Shown here: positions 13,873 to 15,043 of the stretch, piece by piece
How the letters are laid out: every line of letters begins with the position of its first letter
How positions within the stretch are numbered: position 1 is the first letter of the stretch
Source of the DNA: CAYTCZ01 sp964436315
Lineage (GTDB): Bacteria; Actinomycetota; Thermoleophilia; Gaiellales; Gaiellaceae
Direction of reading: 5' to 3'
Assembly: GCA_964436315.1 (NCBI GenBank)
Contig: CAYTCZ010000096.1
Coordinates: forward strand, 1 to 15,043
Length of the DNA stretch: 15,043 nucleotides
Translations under genes and position numbers: made by a program
Notes under the pieces: model-generated
What the model was told of the DNA's origin: nothing
Seen by the model: the letters and a program-made list of their open reading frames with translations, nothing else
Database searches by the model: none

Positions 13873-14809
13873 CGCGGAGCTGCTTGCGAAGGCGAGGGCG
13901 CAGGGCTGCAAGCTGCTCGGTCGGGGCAACGGCAAGCGCAACGCCGATTACGGCGACCACCATTCCAGCAAGGACGATCGGCTCCGGTGCATTACCTCGC
14001 GCTATCTCGACGATCACGGCAACCGCGGGGACGAGGAAGAGAGCAGACGACGTCTTGGCCGCTGAGAGCTGTTTCAGGACGACGTAGAAGAGCACGAGAG
14101 CCACCGCGGCGAGCGGTCCGGTCCAGGCCGTTGCGGCCCAGAAACTCGCCGACGACCACTCGGTGCCGGTGATGCCGTCGACCGCAAAGGCCGCAATCAT
14201 CAGAAGTAAGCCGGCGAAGAGATACTGCACCGTCGTGAAGCTGACCATGTCGAGGTCGCCGGGCCTCTGCGAGAGCTTCCTGAGGATCAGCACGCCGATC
14301 GACCAGCTCAGAGCCGCAATCAGAGCAAGGACACAACCCAGCACGAGCTGGCTCGTCTCGATCGAGCCTCCGAGCTGAGAGGAGACCATCAGCACGACGC
14401 CGGCGAAGCCCAGGACGAGCCCGATCACCCCTACAGGCGAGAGTCGCTCGCGCAGGAAGATCCAGGCGAGCACGAGCACCATCAGAGGGTTGGTGTTGAT
14501 CAGGATCGCGGCGTTCCCGGCACCCGCGCGGTCGACGCCCTCCGTAACCCCCCAGTGGAACAACGCAACCATCAGAACCCCGGTAAACAGCGCCCAGCCG
14601 AGCATCGTGCCGCGTGGAAACCGCGACCTCATCGCTAGCGCCATCGCGAGCAGCAGGGCTGCGCTCGTGGCAAGGCGCAGACCCGTCACCATCAGCGACG
14701 GACCCTGCTCAACTGCGACGGCTGTCGGCCAGTACCCGGCGCCGAAGATGACGACCGCGATACCGAGCATCGCGAGTGGCAATCGGTCCGTTGTTGACGG
14801 TGCAGCCAT
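13865..14809 (-). CDS. EamA/DMT-superfamily permease (paralogue of 9287-10240)
   Basis: 314 residues from ATG at 14809; the frame is open a further 46 codons upstream to 14947, but that extension is polar and unlike the family. Ten hydrophobic segments in two EamA halves (about 10-143 and 155-295). Shares with the other permease a distinctive set of strings: 'GAGNAAIL', 'SSQLGG' (143-148), 'DLDMVSFTTVQYL' (185-197), 'FLVPAVAVIVEIARG' (258-272) and 'PEPIVLAGM'. It keeps the usual 'RER' (120-122). Inner-membrane transporter of unknown small metabolites. No ribosome binding site precedes the ATG; a TATGGT six bases before it suggests a possible leaderless transcript. The acyl-CoA ligase gene follows 92 nt downstream. 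Confidence 0.85.
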   Translation of the reverse strand: MAAPSTTDRLPLAMLGIAVVIFGAGYWPTAVAVEQGPSLMVTGLRLATSAALLLAMALAMRSRFPRGTMLGWALFTGVLMVALFHWGVTEGVDRAGAGNAAILINTNPLMVLVLAWIFLRERLSPVGVIGLVLGFAGVVLMVSSQLGGSIETSQLVLGCVLALIAALSWSIGVLILRKLSQRPGDLDMVSFTTVQYLFAGLLLMIAAFAVDGITGTEWSSASFWAATAWTGPLAAVALVLFYVVLKQLSAAKTSSALFLVPAVAVIVEIARGNAPEPIVLAGMVVAVIGVALAVAPTEQLAALRPRLRKQLRGA

Positions 14810-15043
14810 TGCGCGACCATATCGGGGGACTGCGACTAAAGCCGTCTCAACGGTCGGCGCGCACGGTGCCGGGATGAGCCCATCAGCTGGCCCAGACTCC
14901 ACCTGCACCGACCGCGACCGAGCAACCGCAGGCTCCCTCGATACCAATCGTCGCTACTTCCTGGAGCGTGTCTGTGTCGATCCGGGAGACTGGGCCAATC
15001 CGAAAGCGGGATTCTCGCCACGACGTCGCCCGTCGTTGACTCG

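Noticed and set aside
14874..15043. Plus-strand open frame from ATG at 14874 running off the window end
   Set aside because: No ribosome binding site, no family resemblance and too short to judge; may be the start of a divergent gene but cannot be supported here.

Overview
The window looks like chromosomal DNA of a high-GC actinobacterium, probably from the Thermoleophilia/Acidimicrobiia side of the phylum. The grounds are two luciferase-like F420-type oxidoreductases, a BTAD (SARP-type) regulator, an Arthrobacter-type copper amine oxidase, GTG starts, and a lipoprotein with a GGDDD start and a Pro/Ala/Glu linker. The taxonomic guess is inference from gene content. I see no insertion sequence, CRISPR array, tRNA or rRNA.

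Layout. 1-888 (+): 3' part of an Asp-box repeat (beta-propeller-like) gene, cut by an in-frame TAG at 199-201. 1108-1734 (+): secreted lipoprotein. 1886-3526 (+): BTAD regulator fused to two UspA-like domains. 3540-3899 (+): a DsrE-family gene whose first active-site Cys codon is UGA; the frame continues intact to a full family-length protein, so it is best read as a selenoprotein. 3904-4785 (-): F420-dependent oxidoreductase, convergent and 4 nt away. 4786-5409: about 620 nt with no convincing gene but many perfect inverted repeats. 5410-6132 (-): NicO/UreH-type nickel/cobalt transporter. 6274-7203 and 7219-9135 (-): PuuE-like polysaccharide-deacetylase-fold hydrolase and copper amine oxidase, 15 nt apart, an operon. 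9287-10240 (+): EamA permease, divergent from the amine oxidase. 10220-11224 (-): second LLM oxidoreductase. 11275-12177 (+): SMP-30/gluconolactonase-like protein. 12180-13772 (-): 4-coumarate-CoA-ligase-like acyl-CoA synthetase. 13865-14809 (-): second EamA permease, a paralogue of the first.

How they may work together. The amine oxidase releases ammonia from primary amines. The PuuE-like enzyme belongs to a family that opens cyclic ureides such as allantoin. The adjacent NicO permease could supply nickel for urease at the end of ureide breakdown. Together they suggest an organic-nitrogen salvage locus, although no urease gene is visible. The regulator and the DsrE gene (13 nt apart) look like a stress/redox pair. 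The right end is a set of peripheral catabolic and transport genes.

The items most worth following up are the UGA-containing DsrE gene with a hairpin at SECIS-like distance, the nested-stem leader in front of the amine oxidase, the folded leader of nicO, and the hairpin-rich block at 4786-5409.
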